Below are positions 1 through 7,203 of a stretch of DNA of 12,666 nt, one piece after another. The notes under the pieces were generated by a model. That model had not been told where the DNA came from and searched no databases. It was given only the letters and a program-made list of their open reading frames with translations. This stretch comes from Porphyromonadaceae bacterium UBA7180 (GTDB taxonomy: Bacteria; Bacteroidota; Bacteroidia; Bacteroidales; Muribaculaceae): positions 1 through 12,666 of the forward strand of contig DKVK01000098.1 in NCBI GenBank assembly GCA_002491165.1, in the 5' to 3' direction. Numbering within the stretch: the first letter of the stretch is position 1; each line of letters begins with the position of its first letter. The position numbers and the translations under genes were made by a program.

Positions 1-1
1 G

Positions 2-55
2 AAGAAATACAACCCCATCCTCAAAAAAATGACCATCCACAAAGAAATAAAATAA
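2..55 (+). CDS. rpmG: 50S ribosomal protein L33 (bL33), C-terminal fragment cut by the window edge
   Basis: Only the last 17 residues are present, reading KKYNPILKKMTIHKEIK and a TAA stop. This is the typical C-terminus of bacterial L33, a small protein of the large ribosomal subunit. The start and most of the gene lie left of the window. The stop is followed after 11 nt by the next start codon, so the two genes are almost certainly co-transcribed. L33 followed by a DUF4295 gene is a familiar order in Bacteroidota. The call rests on a short stretch, but the match to the family tail and the neighbour agree. Confidence 0.85.
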   Translation, partial: KKYNPILKKMTIHKEIK

Positions 56-66
56 AGACATAAGCC

Positions 67-216
67 ATGGCAAAAAAAACCGTCGCGTCTCTTCAGAAAG
101 GTGAAGGACGCACATACAGCAAAGTCATCAAAATGGAGAAATCTCCCAAGACCGGCGCTTATATCTTCAAAGAGGAAATGGTGCCCAACGACGCTGTCAA
201 GGACGCTCTCAAGTAA
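67..216 (+). CDS. DUF4295 family small basic protein, ribosome-associated by context
   Basis: This complete 49-residue protein starts MAKKTVASLQ and ends NDAVKDALK. It is lysine-rich and carries the family core KVIKMEKSPKTGAYIF at residues 19-34. I recognise it as DUF4295, a Bacteroidota-restricted family encoded directly behind rpmG. The position, size and charge suggest a ribosomal or ribosome-bound role. From memory, a small extra 50S protein has been reported in a Flavobacterium ribosome structure and may be this family, but I am not certain of that link. The ATG lies 11 nt after the rpmG stop. In other Bacteroidales I would expect ftsY next; here a likely terminator and then a beta-galactosidase follow. 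Confidence 0.85.
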   Translation: MAKKTVASLQKGEGRTYSKVIKMEKSPKTGAYIFKEEMVPNDAVKDALK

Positions 217-310
217 TTTTCCCTAAGACAGAAGTCACTCCATCTTGCTTCTTCCGGCCTGTAAGGCAGTGGCGAAAAAGCAAAGAAAGAAATATCCCAA
301 CCCTCCCTGT

Positions 311-356
311 GTGCTGACCCGCGCTCCGCAGCCTCCGGTCGGCGCACTTCTTTTTT
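311..356 (+). terminator. Probable intrinsic terminator of the rpmG-DUF4295 operon
   Basis: The left arm GTGCTGACC (311-319) pairs with GGTCGGCGCAC (337-347), leaving a two-base bulge and one G-T pair. The loop is 17 nt. The 3' side runs directly into TTCTTTTTT (348-356). It lies about 95 nt past the DUF4295 stop. The stem with a T-run suits a Rho-independent terminator, although the bulge and long loop make it weaker than the one after the beta-galactosidase. Confidence 0.6.
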
Positions 357-390
357 ATATGTCCCGGAGGACGTAGGATGTGTGCCAATA

Positions 391-420
391 GGGAGCGTAG
401 GCCTCCCGGCCTGCGGTAAA
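391..420. repeat. Solitary GC-rich hairpin module, related to the outer repeat at 9884-9911 and 10305-10332
   Basis: Bases 396-403 (CGTAGGCC) pair with 408-415 (GGCCTGCG) around a TCCC loop, giving an 8-bp stem with one T-G pair, followed by GTAAA. The module at 9884-9911 has the same architecture: an 8-bp stem CGGAGGCC/GGCCTCCG, the same TCCC loop, and the tail GTAAA two bases nearer. The third stem pair is G-C there and T-G here, so pairing is kept while sequence differs. This suggests a dispersed, structure-conserved repeat family. Confidence 0.6.
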
Positions 421-565
421 CCCTCGGAATTGTGACTGCACAAATTGGAGCGTGCATATATCATTCTCGGGATTTTCTACGTTATTTATTTGAGGTTTGA
501 GTCTGCTTGTATGCTTTTTCGCTGCGCAGTGTTTTCTTCCTCTAATTGAAAATAAATTCTTACTA

Positions 566-2947
566 ATGAAGCGGATTTTAACCCAAATCTCTTTTATCCT
601 CATCGCGTTGGTCGTCGGCTTGCAAGCGGCATCGGCGCAATCTCCCCAAGCAACGCAGTCATCTCCCGAAAAGGGCAAGTTCGAGGCCGGCGACGGCACT
701 TTCCTGCTCAACGGCAAGCCGTATGTCGTCAAGGCAGCCGAGTTGCACTACCCGAGAATACCGCGCGAATACTGGGACCACCGTATCAAGATGTCGAGGG
801 CACTGGGCATGAACACTATCTGCCTATACGTCTTCTGGAACGTCCACGAGCCGCGCGAGGGTGAGTTTGACTTCACCGGCCAGAATGACCTCCGCGCCTT
901 CGTTGAGCTCTGCCGCGACAACGACATGAAGGTTATCCTGCGTCCCGGCCCTTACGTCTGCGCCGAGTGGGAAATGGGAGGACTCCCGTGGTGGCTCCTG
1001 AAACACAAGGACATACGCCTGCGCGAAGCCGACCCCTACTTCCTCGAGCGCGTGGACCTCTTCCAGCAGAAAGTGGCCGGGCAGGTCGGCGACCTCACCA
1101 TAGACAAGGGCGGACCTATCATCATGGTTCAGGTGGAGAACGAGTACGGCAGCTACGGCACCGACAAGCCGTACGTGGCCACAATCCGCGACATGCTGCG
1201 CAAGAACTTCGGCCCCGACGTCACCCTTTTCCAGTGCGACTGGGCATCCAACTTCGAGAACAACGGCCTCGACGACCTTATCTGGACAATGAACTTCGGC
1301 ACGGGCGCCGACATTGACGAGCAGTTCGCCCGACTCAAGGAGCTGCGTCCCGAGTCGCCGCTCATGTGCTCCGAGTTTTGGAGCGGATGGTTCGACAAGT
1401 GGGGAGCCAACCACGAGACGCGACCCGCCGACGCCATGATAGCCGGCATAGACGAAATGCTCTCGAAAGGCATCTCTTTCAGCCTCTACATGACCCACGG
1501 AGGCACCAACTGGGGACACTGGGCAGGCGCAAACTCACCCGGATTCGCCCCCGATGTCACCTCATACGACTATGACGCCCCAATCGACGAGCAGGGTGCC
1601 CCCACGCCGAAATACAACCTCCTGCGCAAGACCCTCGCCAAATATATGGACGGCGTGAAGCAGGCAAAAGTACCTGCCGCAATCCCCGTCGGCACCGTCA
1701 GGGAGTTCAAGTTCACGGAGTTCGCACCCCTTGCCGGAAACCTCTCTAACCCCATGTGCGACAAGGATATACGCACAATGGAAGAGTATGACCAGGGCTT
1801 CGGCTCGATGGTTTACTCCACCACGCTTCCCGAACTGAAGGAGACGTCGCTGCTCACCGTAGACGAGCCGCATGACTACGCGCAAATCTTCATCGACGGC
1901 CGCTACGTCGGCGCCCTCGACCGCCGCTTGGGCGAAACGCAGATAGCCATCCCGCCGTGCCGCAAGGGTGACCGCCTCGACATCCTCGTCGAAGCTCTCG
2001 GACGCATCAATTTCGGCCGCGCGATAAAGGATTTCAAAGGAATAACCGGCTCAGTCAGCGTCACCGAAGACCGCGACGGCTATCCCTTCACCTGCAAGCT
2101 CCGCGACTGGAACGTCTACCTCATCCCCGATGCTTACGAAACGTATAAATCCATGACATTCAGGGATATATCCGAAGCGAAAGGCGACCCCGCAAGCTCC
2201 GCCACGCAAGACCGCATGGCACGCGGCGTCTACCGCGGCACCTTCAATGTCAGCAATCCCGCCGATACCTTCCTCGACTTCTCCACCTGGGGCAAAGGAC
2301 TCGTATACGTCAACGGCCATCCCCTCGGCCGCATCTGGGAAATAGGTCCGCAACAGACGCTCTACACACCCGGTTGCTGGCTCCGGGAGGGTGAGAACGA
2401 GATACTTGTATTCGACATCCTCGGACCGCGCGAAGCCAAGAGCCGCGGCCTGAAAAAGCCCGTAATCGACTGCCTCCGGTTCGGCAACGGACTGCGCCGC
2501 CTCGACAAGATGCCAGACCTCTCCGATGCCGTAACGGTAGCGGAAGGTGAGTTTGACAACCGCGCGGGATGGCAGCAGGTGGACTTCACGGAACCCGCTC
2601 GCGGCCGCAATCTTGTGATAGAGGTGCTCGACGGATTCGGAGGCGACGACGTCACTTCGATAGCGGAACTCTACCTGCTCGACGGCGACGGCAAGCGTAT
2701 TTCGCGCGAAGGGTGGAAAGTAATGTACGCCGACAGCGAAGACGCCGCGGCCAACCGTACCGGCGAGAAGACCTTCGACCTTCAGGAAAGCACCTATTGG
2801 AGCACGAAGCCCGGCACGCCCTTCCCGCACGCCATCCTGATAGACCTCGGCCGCGACTACGACCTGACGGCCCTCCAATACCTCCCGCGCCCCGACACCG
2901 GCACCCCCGGCGCCATCCGCCGCTACCGCCTCCGCCTCCTCCCCTGA
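566..2947 (+). CDS. Secreted GH35 beta-galactosidase with C-terminal carbohydrate-binding-like domain
   Basis: This 793-residue exported glycoside hydrolase should release terminal beta-galactose (exo-beta-galactosidase). Residues 1-24 form a signal peptide ending ASA before Gln25, with no lipobox cysteine, so it is probably periplasmic or secreted. The GH35 TIM barrel spans about 40-365. It shows HYPRIP (61-66), RPGPYVCAEW (126-135) and VQVENEYGSYG (188-198), whose Glu193 is the expected acid/base. CSEFWSGWFDKWG (268-280) contains Glu270, the expected nucleophile. Jelly-roll galactose-binding segments follow; VYVNGHPLGR (580-589) is a standard GH35 feature. Residues 660-793 resemble an F5/8 type C (discoidin/CBM32-like) domain. 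I chose ATG 566 rather than the upstream in-frame TTG at 497 because the signal peptide begins there. No SusC/SusD or other polysaccharide genes adjoin it, so the natural substrate is unknown. Confidence 0.93.
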   Translation: MKRILTQISFILIALVVGLQAASAQSPQATQSSPEKGKFEAGDGTFLLNGKPYVVKAAELHYPRIPREYWDHRIKMSRALGMNTICLYVFWNVHEPREGEFDFTGQNDLRAFVELCRDNDMKVILRPGPYVCAEWEMGGLPWWLLKHKDIRLREADPYFLERVDLFQQKVAGQVGDLTIDKGGPIIMVQVENEYGSYGTDKPYVATIRDMLRKNFGPDVTLFQCDWASNFENNGLDDLIWTMNFGTGADIDEQFARLKELRPESPLMCSEFWSGWFDKWGANHETRPADAMIAGIDEMLSKGISFSLYMTHGGTNWGHWAGANSPGFAPDVTSYDYDAPIDEQGAPTPKYNLLRKTLAKYMDGVKQAKVPAAIPVGTVREFKFTEFAPLAGNLSNPMCDKDIRTMEEYDQGFGSMVYSTTLPELKETSLLTVDEPHDYAQIFIDGRYVGALDRRLGETQIAIPPCRKGDRLDILVEALGRINFGRAIKDFKGITGSVSVTEDRDGYPFTCKLRDWNVYLIPDAYETYKSMTFRDISEAKGDPASSATQDRMARGVYRGTFNVSNPADTFLDFSTWGKGLVYVNGHPLGRIWEIGPQQTLYTPGCWLREGENEILVFDILGPREAKSRGLKKPVIDCLRFGNGLRRLDKMPDLSDAVTVAEGEFDNRAGWQQVDFTEPARGRNLVIEVLDGFGGDDVTSIAELYLLDGDGKRISREGWKVMYADSEDAAANRTGEKTFDLQESTYWSTKPGTPFPHAILIDLGRDYDLTALQYLPRPDTGTPGAIRRYRLRLLP

Positions 2948-2971
2948 CCCTATTTACTCACTATATAACGC

Positions 2972-3010
2972 AAGGAGACAAGCACTCGCAGGAAGTGTCT
3001 GTCTCCTTTT
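2972..3010 (+). terminator. Intrinsic terminator after the GH35 gene
   Basis: Bases 2973-2986 pair with 2994-3007 in a 14-bp stem containing one mismatch and one G-T pair. The loop is 7 nt, and the 3' arm runs into TTTT (3007-3010). It begins 25 nt after the stop codon. On the minus strand the hairpin is not followed by a T-run, so it should serve the beta-galactosidase more than the convergent kinase gene. Confidence 0.8.
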
Positions 3011-3081
3011 ATAATTGGTTGTATATCAATACTTTGTTTTAGTTGTTTTACGTTAGGGGACAATTTCCGTGGAGAGGCAGC

Positions 3082-4677
3082 TCAGAAGAAGAGGCAGGGG
3101 AGGGTCATGTCTTTCCAGGTGGCTTGGCCGCTCCAGCCGTCGCCGTTGCGGTTCAGGCGCAGCGTGAATTGTCCTTTGGCGTTTGCTAAGACAAGGTCGT
3201 GGCTGCCTTCGTTTACTACTGTCAGCGGCAGCGTTATTCCTTGCGACTCATTGCGATAGCTTGCGTTCGTAACGTAGGGATAGCTGTCGGTGGCGGTCAG
3301 CGACAGCGATACCGGCCATTGGTCGGAGCCGTGCTGGAAGTAGCCTTGGTAATTGTGCTTGCCTAAGGTGAGGCCGAGTCCGTTGGTCCCGGAGATACAA
3401 TCCGCCTCTGTCTTGGGTTCTTCCGGGACTGCCTCAACCGGCTCCGTATCAGTCCCGATGAAGGAAACAATGGATTCTTCAACCACGGAATCGGTGTCGG
3501 CAGCGGAGACCGGGGTTTCGTCGGGGCTCGCTATTGCCCAGATTATCAGGGCGGCGAAGAGCACGAAGAGGACGGAGGCTATCGTTATGGCGACGACGGC
3601 GCCTTTCGACATCCCTTTCTTTCGGGGAGGATAATGGTTTCCTCCGAAGCCTTGGCCGTAAGGGCTTTGCGGTCCGCCATATCCGCCGTCGCCCCCTCCG
3701 TAAGGGGCGGGGTTGCCGCCGTAAGCCCCGCCGTTGTTACCGCCGGAGCCTGCGCCGGGAGTCGCTATGTGTGTGGCGCCGCTGTCGGCGGCGGGGGCGG
3801 GAGGAGGCGTCTGCGGAGCCGCGCCGCGGATTATCTGCATGAACTCTTCGGCCGATTGCGGACGCAGGTTGCGGTTCAGCGTCATGGCGCGCTCTATGGC
3901 CATCGCCACCGAGGGGGAGACCGTGGGAGGGAGCGGCAGCAACTGCGTTCCGGCGCTGCGGCTCAGCGAGTCTACGGGCGTGTTGCCGGTCAGCATACGG
4001 TAGAGCGTGGCGCCCAGGGCGTATATGTCTGAGGCGGCGCCGAGGTCTTTTATGTCGTTACTGCATTGCTCGGGAGGGGCGTAGCCGGGTGTCAGTCCCA
4101 TCATCGTGCTTGTCACCCCGCCGTCGGTGGAATACTGTTTCGAGGTGCCGAAGTCGATGAGCACGGCGCGTCCGTCCGGGCTGTCTATCATCACGTTGTT
4201 TGGTTTCAGGTCGAGGTGCACCTTTCCTTGCGAGTGGACGTAACCGAGGGCGTCGCAAATCTGCGATACGTACTTCACGGCCTGGGGTTCGGGCATGGGG
4301 CCGTTCTCTTTCAGTATCTGTTCCAGCGAGGGGCCGTCTATGTAATCCATTACGTAATAGGCGGTTCCGTTCTCCTCGAAGAAGTCGATTACGCGCACCA
4401 CGGAGGGGTGTTTCATGTCGAAGAGCACCTTGGCTTCGCGCAGGAACTGCTTCTTGAGGCGCGCCACGAGCTCCACCTGGCTCTTTGTGCCGACGGAGAT
4501 TTGCGAGGTATTTTCGTCGCGGTTGCAGAAGTCCTTGGGGAAGAACTCCTTGATGGCCACGCGTGTATTCATCAGGGTGTGTACGGCCTCGTATGTGCAG
4601 CCGAAGCCGCCGGCGCTGATAAACCGGACAATCCGGTATTTGCCGCCGGAGAGCATAGTGTCGTTCTTGAGTGTCAT
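3082..4677 (-). CDS. Membrane-anchored Hanks-type Ser/Thr protein kinase
   Basis: The 531-residue protein has a cytoplasmic kinase domain at about 12-285. Visible motifs are the glycine loop SAGGFGCTYEAV (21-32), VAIK with Lys43, the helix-C Glu81, HLDLKPNN (154-161) with catalytic Asp156, DFG (175-177) and APPEQ (200-204). The HRD arginine is leucine, making it a non-RD kinase. A Pro/Gly/Tyr-rich linker spans about 286-356. One hydrophobic transmembrane helix follows at about 359-383, then an acidic stretch and an exported domain of about 110 residues ending in a Trp-rich beta-like segment. The layout resembles PknB-like receptors, but I see no PASTA repeats and the sensor domain is not recognised. 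It is last in the minus-strand cluster, 53 nt after the AlgH gene. The start at 4677 is accepted; Met8 is an alternative. Its targets are unknown. Confidence 0.88.
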   Translation of the reverse strand: MTLKNDTMLSGGKYRIVRFISAGGFGCTYEAVHTLMNTRVAIKEFFPKDFCNRDENTSQISVGTKSQVELVARLKKQFLREAKVLFDMKHPSVVRVIDFFEENGTAYYVMDYIDGPSLEQILKENGPMPEPQAVKYVSQICDALGYVHSQGKVHLDLKPNNVMIDSPDGRAVLIDFGTSKQYSTDGGVTSTMMGLTPGYAPPEQCSNDIKDLGAASDIYALGATLYRMLTGNTPVDSLSRSAGTQLLPLPPTVSPSVAMAIERAMTLNRNLRPQSAEEFMQIIRGAAPQTPPPAPAADSGATHIATPGAGSGGNNGGAYGGNPAPYGGGDGGYGGPQSPYGQGFGGNHYPPRKKGMSKGAVVAITIASVLFVLFAALIIWAIASPDETPVSAADTDSVVEESIVSFIGTDTEPVEAVPEEPKTEADCISGTNGLGLTLGKHNYQGYFQHGSDQWPVSLSLTATDSYPYVTNASYRNESQGITLPLTVVNEGSHDLVLANAKGQFTLRLNRNGDGWSGQATWKDMTLPCLFF

Positions 4678-4730
4678 AAGTCAGTAAAGTATTATCGGTC
4701 GGTTGGTCGGGCGATGGGGTGGGGACGGGG

Positions 4731-5297
4731 TCAGTTCAGTTCCTCTACGGTGGGGAGTATCAGCCAGGGGCGGTATTCTTCGCCGAGGCGTCCTATCTTC
4801 GTGCGCCAGTATTCGGTGCCCTGGCCGTCGAAGAGCTTTTCCCCTTTTTTTATGTGGGAGAGGGCCCATGCTTTCTCTTTCAGTTCGTTGCCCAATTGTC
4901 CGGGATGCCAGCCGCTGTATCCGAGGAAGAAGCGCATCGCAGAGGCGTCGCCGCCGTCGTTGAGGTAGCGTGCCACGTCTTCTATCTTGCCGCCGACGTA
5001 TAGGCCGGGCATTATCTCTATGGCTCCTTCCACGCTTTCGCCCAGGGTATGGAGCAGGAAGAGGCGTTCGTGTTCGCAGGGTCCGCCGCTGTAGATTTCT
5101 ATATTCTGTTTCACGCCGAGTTCGGGGAGCAGGTCGCCGAGGGTCACGGCGGTAGGTATGTTCAGGGAGAGTCCCATGACGCCGCCGCGGCTGTCTGTGT
5201 CGAGCAGGAGCACCACGGAGTGGCCGAAGGGTATTTCGTCGAGAAACGGGCTTGCTATGAGCAGGTCGCCCCGTCGGGGATTGTATTCAGGTTCCAT
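4731..5297 (-). CDS. YqgE/AlgH (DUF179) family protein
   Basis: This 188-residue protein matches the usual size of the YqgE/AlgH family. It shows the hallmark segments RGDLLIASPFLD (9-20), PFGHSVVLLLD (23-33), YSGGP (69-73) and RFFLGYSGWHPGQLGNEL (122-139). The family is widespread and was named from an alginate regulator in Pseudomonas. Its biochemical role is not settled, so the regulatory label should not be carried over. No signal peptide or membrane segment is seen. The frame stays open to an ATG at 5378, which would leave 3 nt after the CinA gene, but those 27 extra residues (Arg/Pro-rich) do not look like family sequence. I therefore prefer ATG 5297. It lies between the CinA-family gene and the kinase gene, probably in one transcript. 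Confidence 0.88.
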   Translation of the reverse strand: MEPEYNPRRGDLLIASPFLDEIPFGHSVVLLLDTDSRGGVMGLSLNIPTAVTLGDLLPELGVKQNIEIYSGGPCEHERLFLLHTLGESVEGAIEIMPGLYVGGKIEDVARYLNDGGDASAMRFFLGYSGWHPGQLGNELKEKAWALSHIKKGEKLFDGQGTEYWRTKIGRLGEEYRPWLILPTVEELN

Positions 5298-5381
5298 ATC
5301 TATTTCAATGAAGAGGCGGGAGCTTTTGTTCAGGCGGCGAGTGTTAAAGTCAGGCGGGCAGGGAGGGCGACGTCGCATAAT

Positions 5382-6155
5382 TTACTCGTCGGTGAAGTCT
5401 TCCTGCATCACGTAGTTGTTACGCAGGAGCTTTATGAGCATGAAGAGGCCGTGGTTGGTGGCCTGCTCGATGACCTCGTTGCGGGTTCCCTCGAAGCGGA
5501 TGCACTCGCTCACGACACGGTCCAGGCACTTGGCGGCTATCCACACTGTCCCCACGGGCTTGAACTTCGAGCCGCCGTCGGGCCCGGCTATTCCGGAGGT
5601 GGCTATCCCGCAGTCGGTGCGCATCAGTAGGCAGACTCCCTCCACCATCTGGCAGACCACCTCCCGGCTGACGGCGCCACACTGGTCGAGGTCGCGGCGC
5701 GAGACGCCCAATACGCTGGCTTTCACGTCGTTGGAATAGCTTACGACGCTCCCGAGGAAGTAGGCCGACGACCCGGGAACCTCCACTATACGGTGGGCGA
5801 TATTGCCGCCGGTGCAGCTCTCGGCGCTCGACACGCTGAGTTCCCGTTCGGTCAGCAGCTCGCCCAGCACCTGGGCCGGCGTCTTGTCTTCGGTCGTCAC
5901 GGTTTCTTCGTCGAAGAGGTCGCGGATATTCTGCTGGAAGCGGTTCATCTTGAAGCGCAGCAGTTCCACGCCGCTGTGTATTCCGGTCAGCGTAATGTTA
6001 GTGACGCGGTTGCGGGTATCTATGTTCATCTTGACGAACTCGGGGAGTTGCGCCTCGAAGTGTTTCAAAATCTTTGAAAGCTCGCGCCGCGTGTAACCGT
6101 AAATCACCACGTGGCGGGTTTCCTTATGCCGTGGAGGCTCTGTTATCTTAGTCAT
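5382..6155 (-). CDS. CinA-family protein: middle domain plus PncC-type NMN amidase domain, N-terminal domain absent
   Basis: The 257-residue protein carries the C-terminal half of CinA. Residues from about 95 on are the nicotinamide-nucleotide amidase (PncC/COG1546) domain, which deamidates NMN to nicotinate mononucleotide in pyridine-nucleotide recycling. AESCTGG (111-117) holds the expected catalytic Ser113; SYSNDVK (139-145) holds Tyr140 and Lys145; TSGIAGPDGG (186-195) is the next conserved loop. Residues about 14-85 (RHVVIYGYTRRELSKIL onward) resemble the linker domain of full-length CinA. The first, MoaB/COG1058-like domain (about 170 residues in proteins of about 415) is absent, and tsaD ends only 28 nt upstream, so no remnant can be there. 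The ATG at 6155 is preferred; a TTG at 6161 adds two residues. In Bacteroides I recall tsaD followed by full-length cinA, so the position fits. Confidence 0.85.
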   Translation of the reverse strand: MTKITEPPRHKETRHVVIYGYTRRELSKILKHFEAQLPEFVKMNIDTRNRVTNITLTGIHSGVELLRFKMNRFQQNIRDLFDEETVTTEDKTPAQVLGELLTERELSVSSAESCTGGNIAHRIVEVPGSSAYFLGSVVSYSNDVKASVLGVSRRDLDQCGAVSREVVCQMVEGVCLLMRTDCGIATSGIAGPDGGSKFKPVGTVWIAAKCLDRVVSECIRFEGTRNEVIEQATNHGLFMLIKLLRNNYVMQEDFTDE

Positions 6156-6183
6156 TGTCAACGGTTTAGAGGGAGGGGAGGTG

Positions 6184-7203
6184 TTAAACGGTAACGCGCG
6201 AGAAGGGCGGGGCGTCCAGGGGGCAGACTTCGCGTTTCTGCCATTTGAAGTAACCGGCTATGGCCACCATCGCGGCATTGTCGGTAGTGAACTGCCGTGG
6301 CGGAATCCAGGCGCGCAGCCCTCGGCGGTCGCAGAACTCGCCGATGGCTTGGCGCACGCCGCTGTTGGCCGACACGCCGCCCCCTATGGCCACCTGCCTT
6401 ACTTCGGGATGCGCGTCGGCGGCGAGACCCAGCTTGTGCAGAAGTGTCTCTATGATAGCGCGTTGTATGGAAGCGGCAAGGTCGGCGCGGTTGCGTTCTA
6501 TGAAGTCCGGGTCGCGGGCGAGGCCGTCGCGCACGGTGTAGAGGAATGAGGTCTTCAACCCCGAGAAGGAGTAGTCCAGCCCGGGGATATGCGGTTTGGA
6601 GAAGCGGAACGCCTTCGGGTTTCCTTCGGCGGAAAGGCGGTCTATGTGCGGACCGCCGGGGTAGGGGAGGCCGAGCACTTTGGCGCACTTGTCGAAGGCT
6701 TCGCCCGCGGCATCGTCGATGGTCTTCCCGATTATCTCCATGTCGAAAGGGGAACGCACGAGCACTATCTGCGAGTTACCGCCCGAAATCAGGAGGCAGA
6801 GGAAGGGGAACTCCGGCACTTCGGTAGCGGCGTCGGTCTTGATAAAATGGGAGAGGATGTGTCCGTGGAGATGGTTGACGTCCACGGTGGGAATCCCGAG
6901 CGCGACGGCGAGCCCTTTGGCGAAGCTGACCCCCACATGTAGCGACCCCAGCAGTCCGGGACCGCGCGTAAAGGCTATGGCCGAGAGCTCCTTCTTGTCC
7001 ACACCGGCACGCCGCAAGGCTTCGCTCACCACCGGTAGTACGTTCAACTGATGCGCGCGCGAGGCAAGCTCCGGCACCACGCCGCCGAAGGCCTCGTGCA
7101 CGCTCTGCGAGGCTATGACGTTACTCAGCAGCACCCCGTCGCGGATTACGGCCGCCGAGGTGTCGTCGCACGATGATTCCAGTCCTAAGATTATGTCGCT
7201 CAT
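6184..7203 (-). CDS. tsaD: tRNA N6-adenosine threonylcarbamoyltransferase TsaD
   Basis: TsaD (Kae1/YgjD family) transfers the threonylcarbamoyl group to A37 of tRNAs decoding ANN codons, making t6A with TsaB and TsaE in the cytoplasm. The 339-residue length is normal. Family motifs are GLESSCDDTSAA (7-18), VVPELASRAH (42-51), the metal-binding HLHGH with His111 and His115, DDAAGEAFDK (163-172), GGGVSANSG (274-282) and TTDNAAMVA (306-314) with Asp308. The start codon overlaps the stop of the upstream phosphatase gene as ATGA, which suggests translational coupling. The CinA-family gene begins 28 nt downstream. TsaB and TsaE are not in the window. Confidence 0.96.
   Translation of the reverse strand: MSDIILGLESSCDDTSAAVIRDGVLLSNVIASQSVHEAFGGVVPELASRAHQLNVLPVVSEALRRAGVDKKELSAIAFTRGPGLLGSLHVGVSFAKGLAVALGIPTVDVNHLHGHILSHFIKTDAATEVPEFPFLCLLISGGNSQIVLVRSPFDMEIIGKTIDDAAGEAFDKCAKVLGLPYPGGPHIDRLSAEGNPKAFRFSKPHIPGLDYSFSGLKTSFLYTVRDGLARDPDFIERNRADLAASIQRAIIETLLHKLGLAADAHPEVRQVAIGGGVSANSGVRQAIGEFCDRRGLRAWIPPRQFTTDNAAMVAIAGYFKWQKREVCPLDAPPFSRVTV

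Larger units (their letters stand above)
217..565. other. Intergenic gap between DUF4295 and the beta-galactosidase
   Basis: This 349-bp stretch has no convincing gene. It holds the probable terminator (311-356) and the solitary hairpin module (391-420). The 80 bases before the beta-galactosidase are AT-rich, with TTTG at 488-491 and 495-498 and TATGCTTTTT about 17-18 nt downstream of the first. That only loosely resembles a Bacteroidota promoter (TTTG, then TAnnTTTG), so I do not call it. A promoter must lie here if the terminator is functional. Confidence 0.5.

Noticed and set aside
497..565. Upstream TTG start extending the beta-galactosidase by 23 residues
   Set aside because: The extension would place a second hydrophobic stretch ahead of a standard signal peptide that begins at ATG 566.
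4066..4968. Plus-strand open frame of 300 codons
   Set aside because: It is antisense to the kinase and the AlgH gene and shows no recognisable domain.
5298..5378. Longer AlgH start at 5378, only 3 nt after the CinA stop
   Set aside because: The 27 extra residues are Arg/Pro-rich and unlike the family, and the 188-residue form matches normal length. The tight spacing keeps it a weak alternative.
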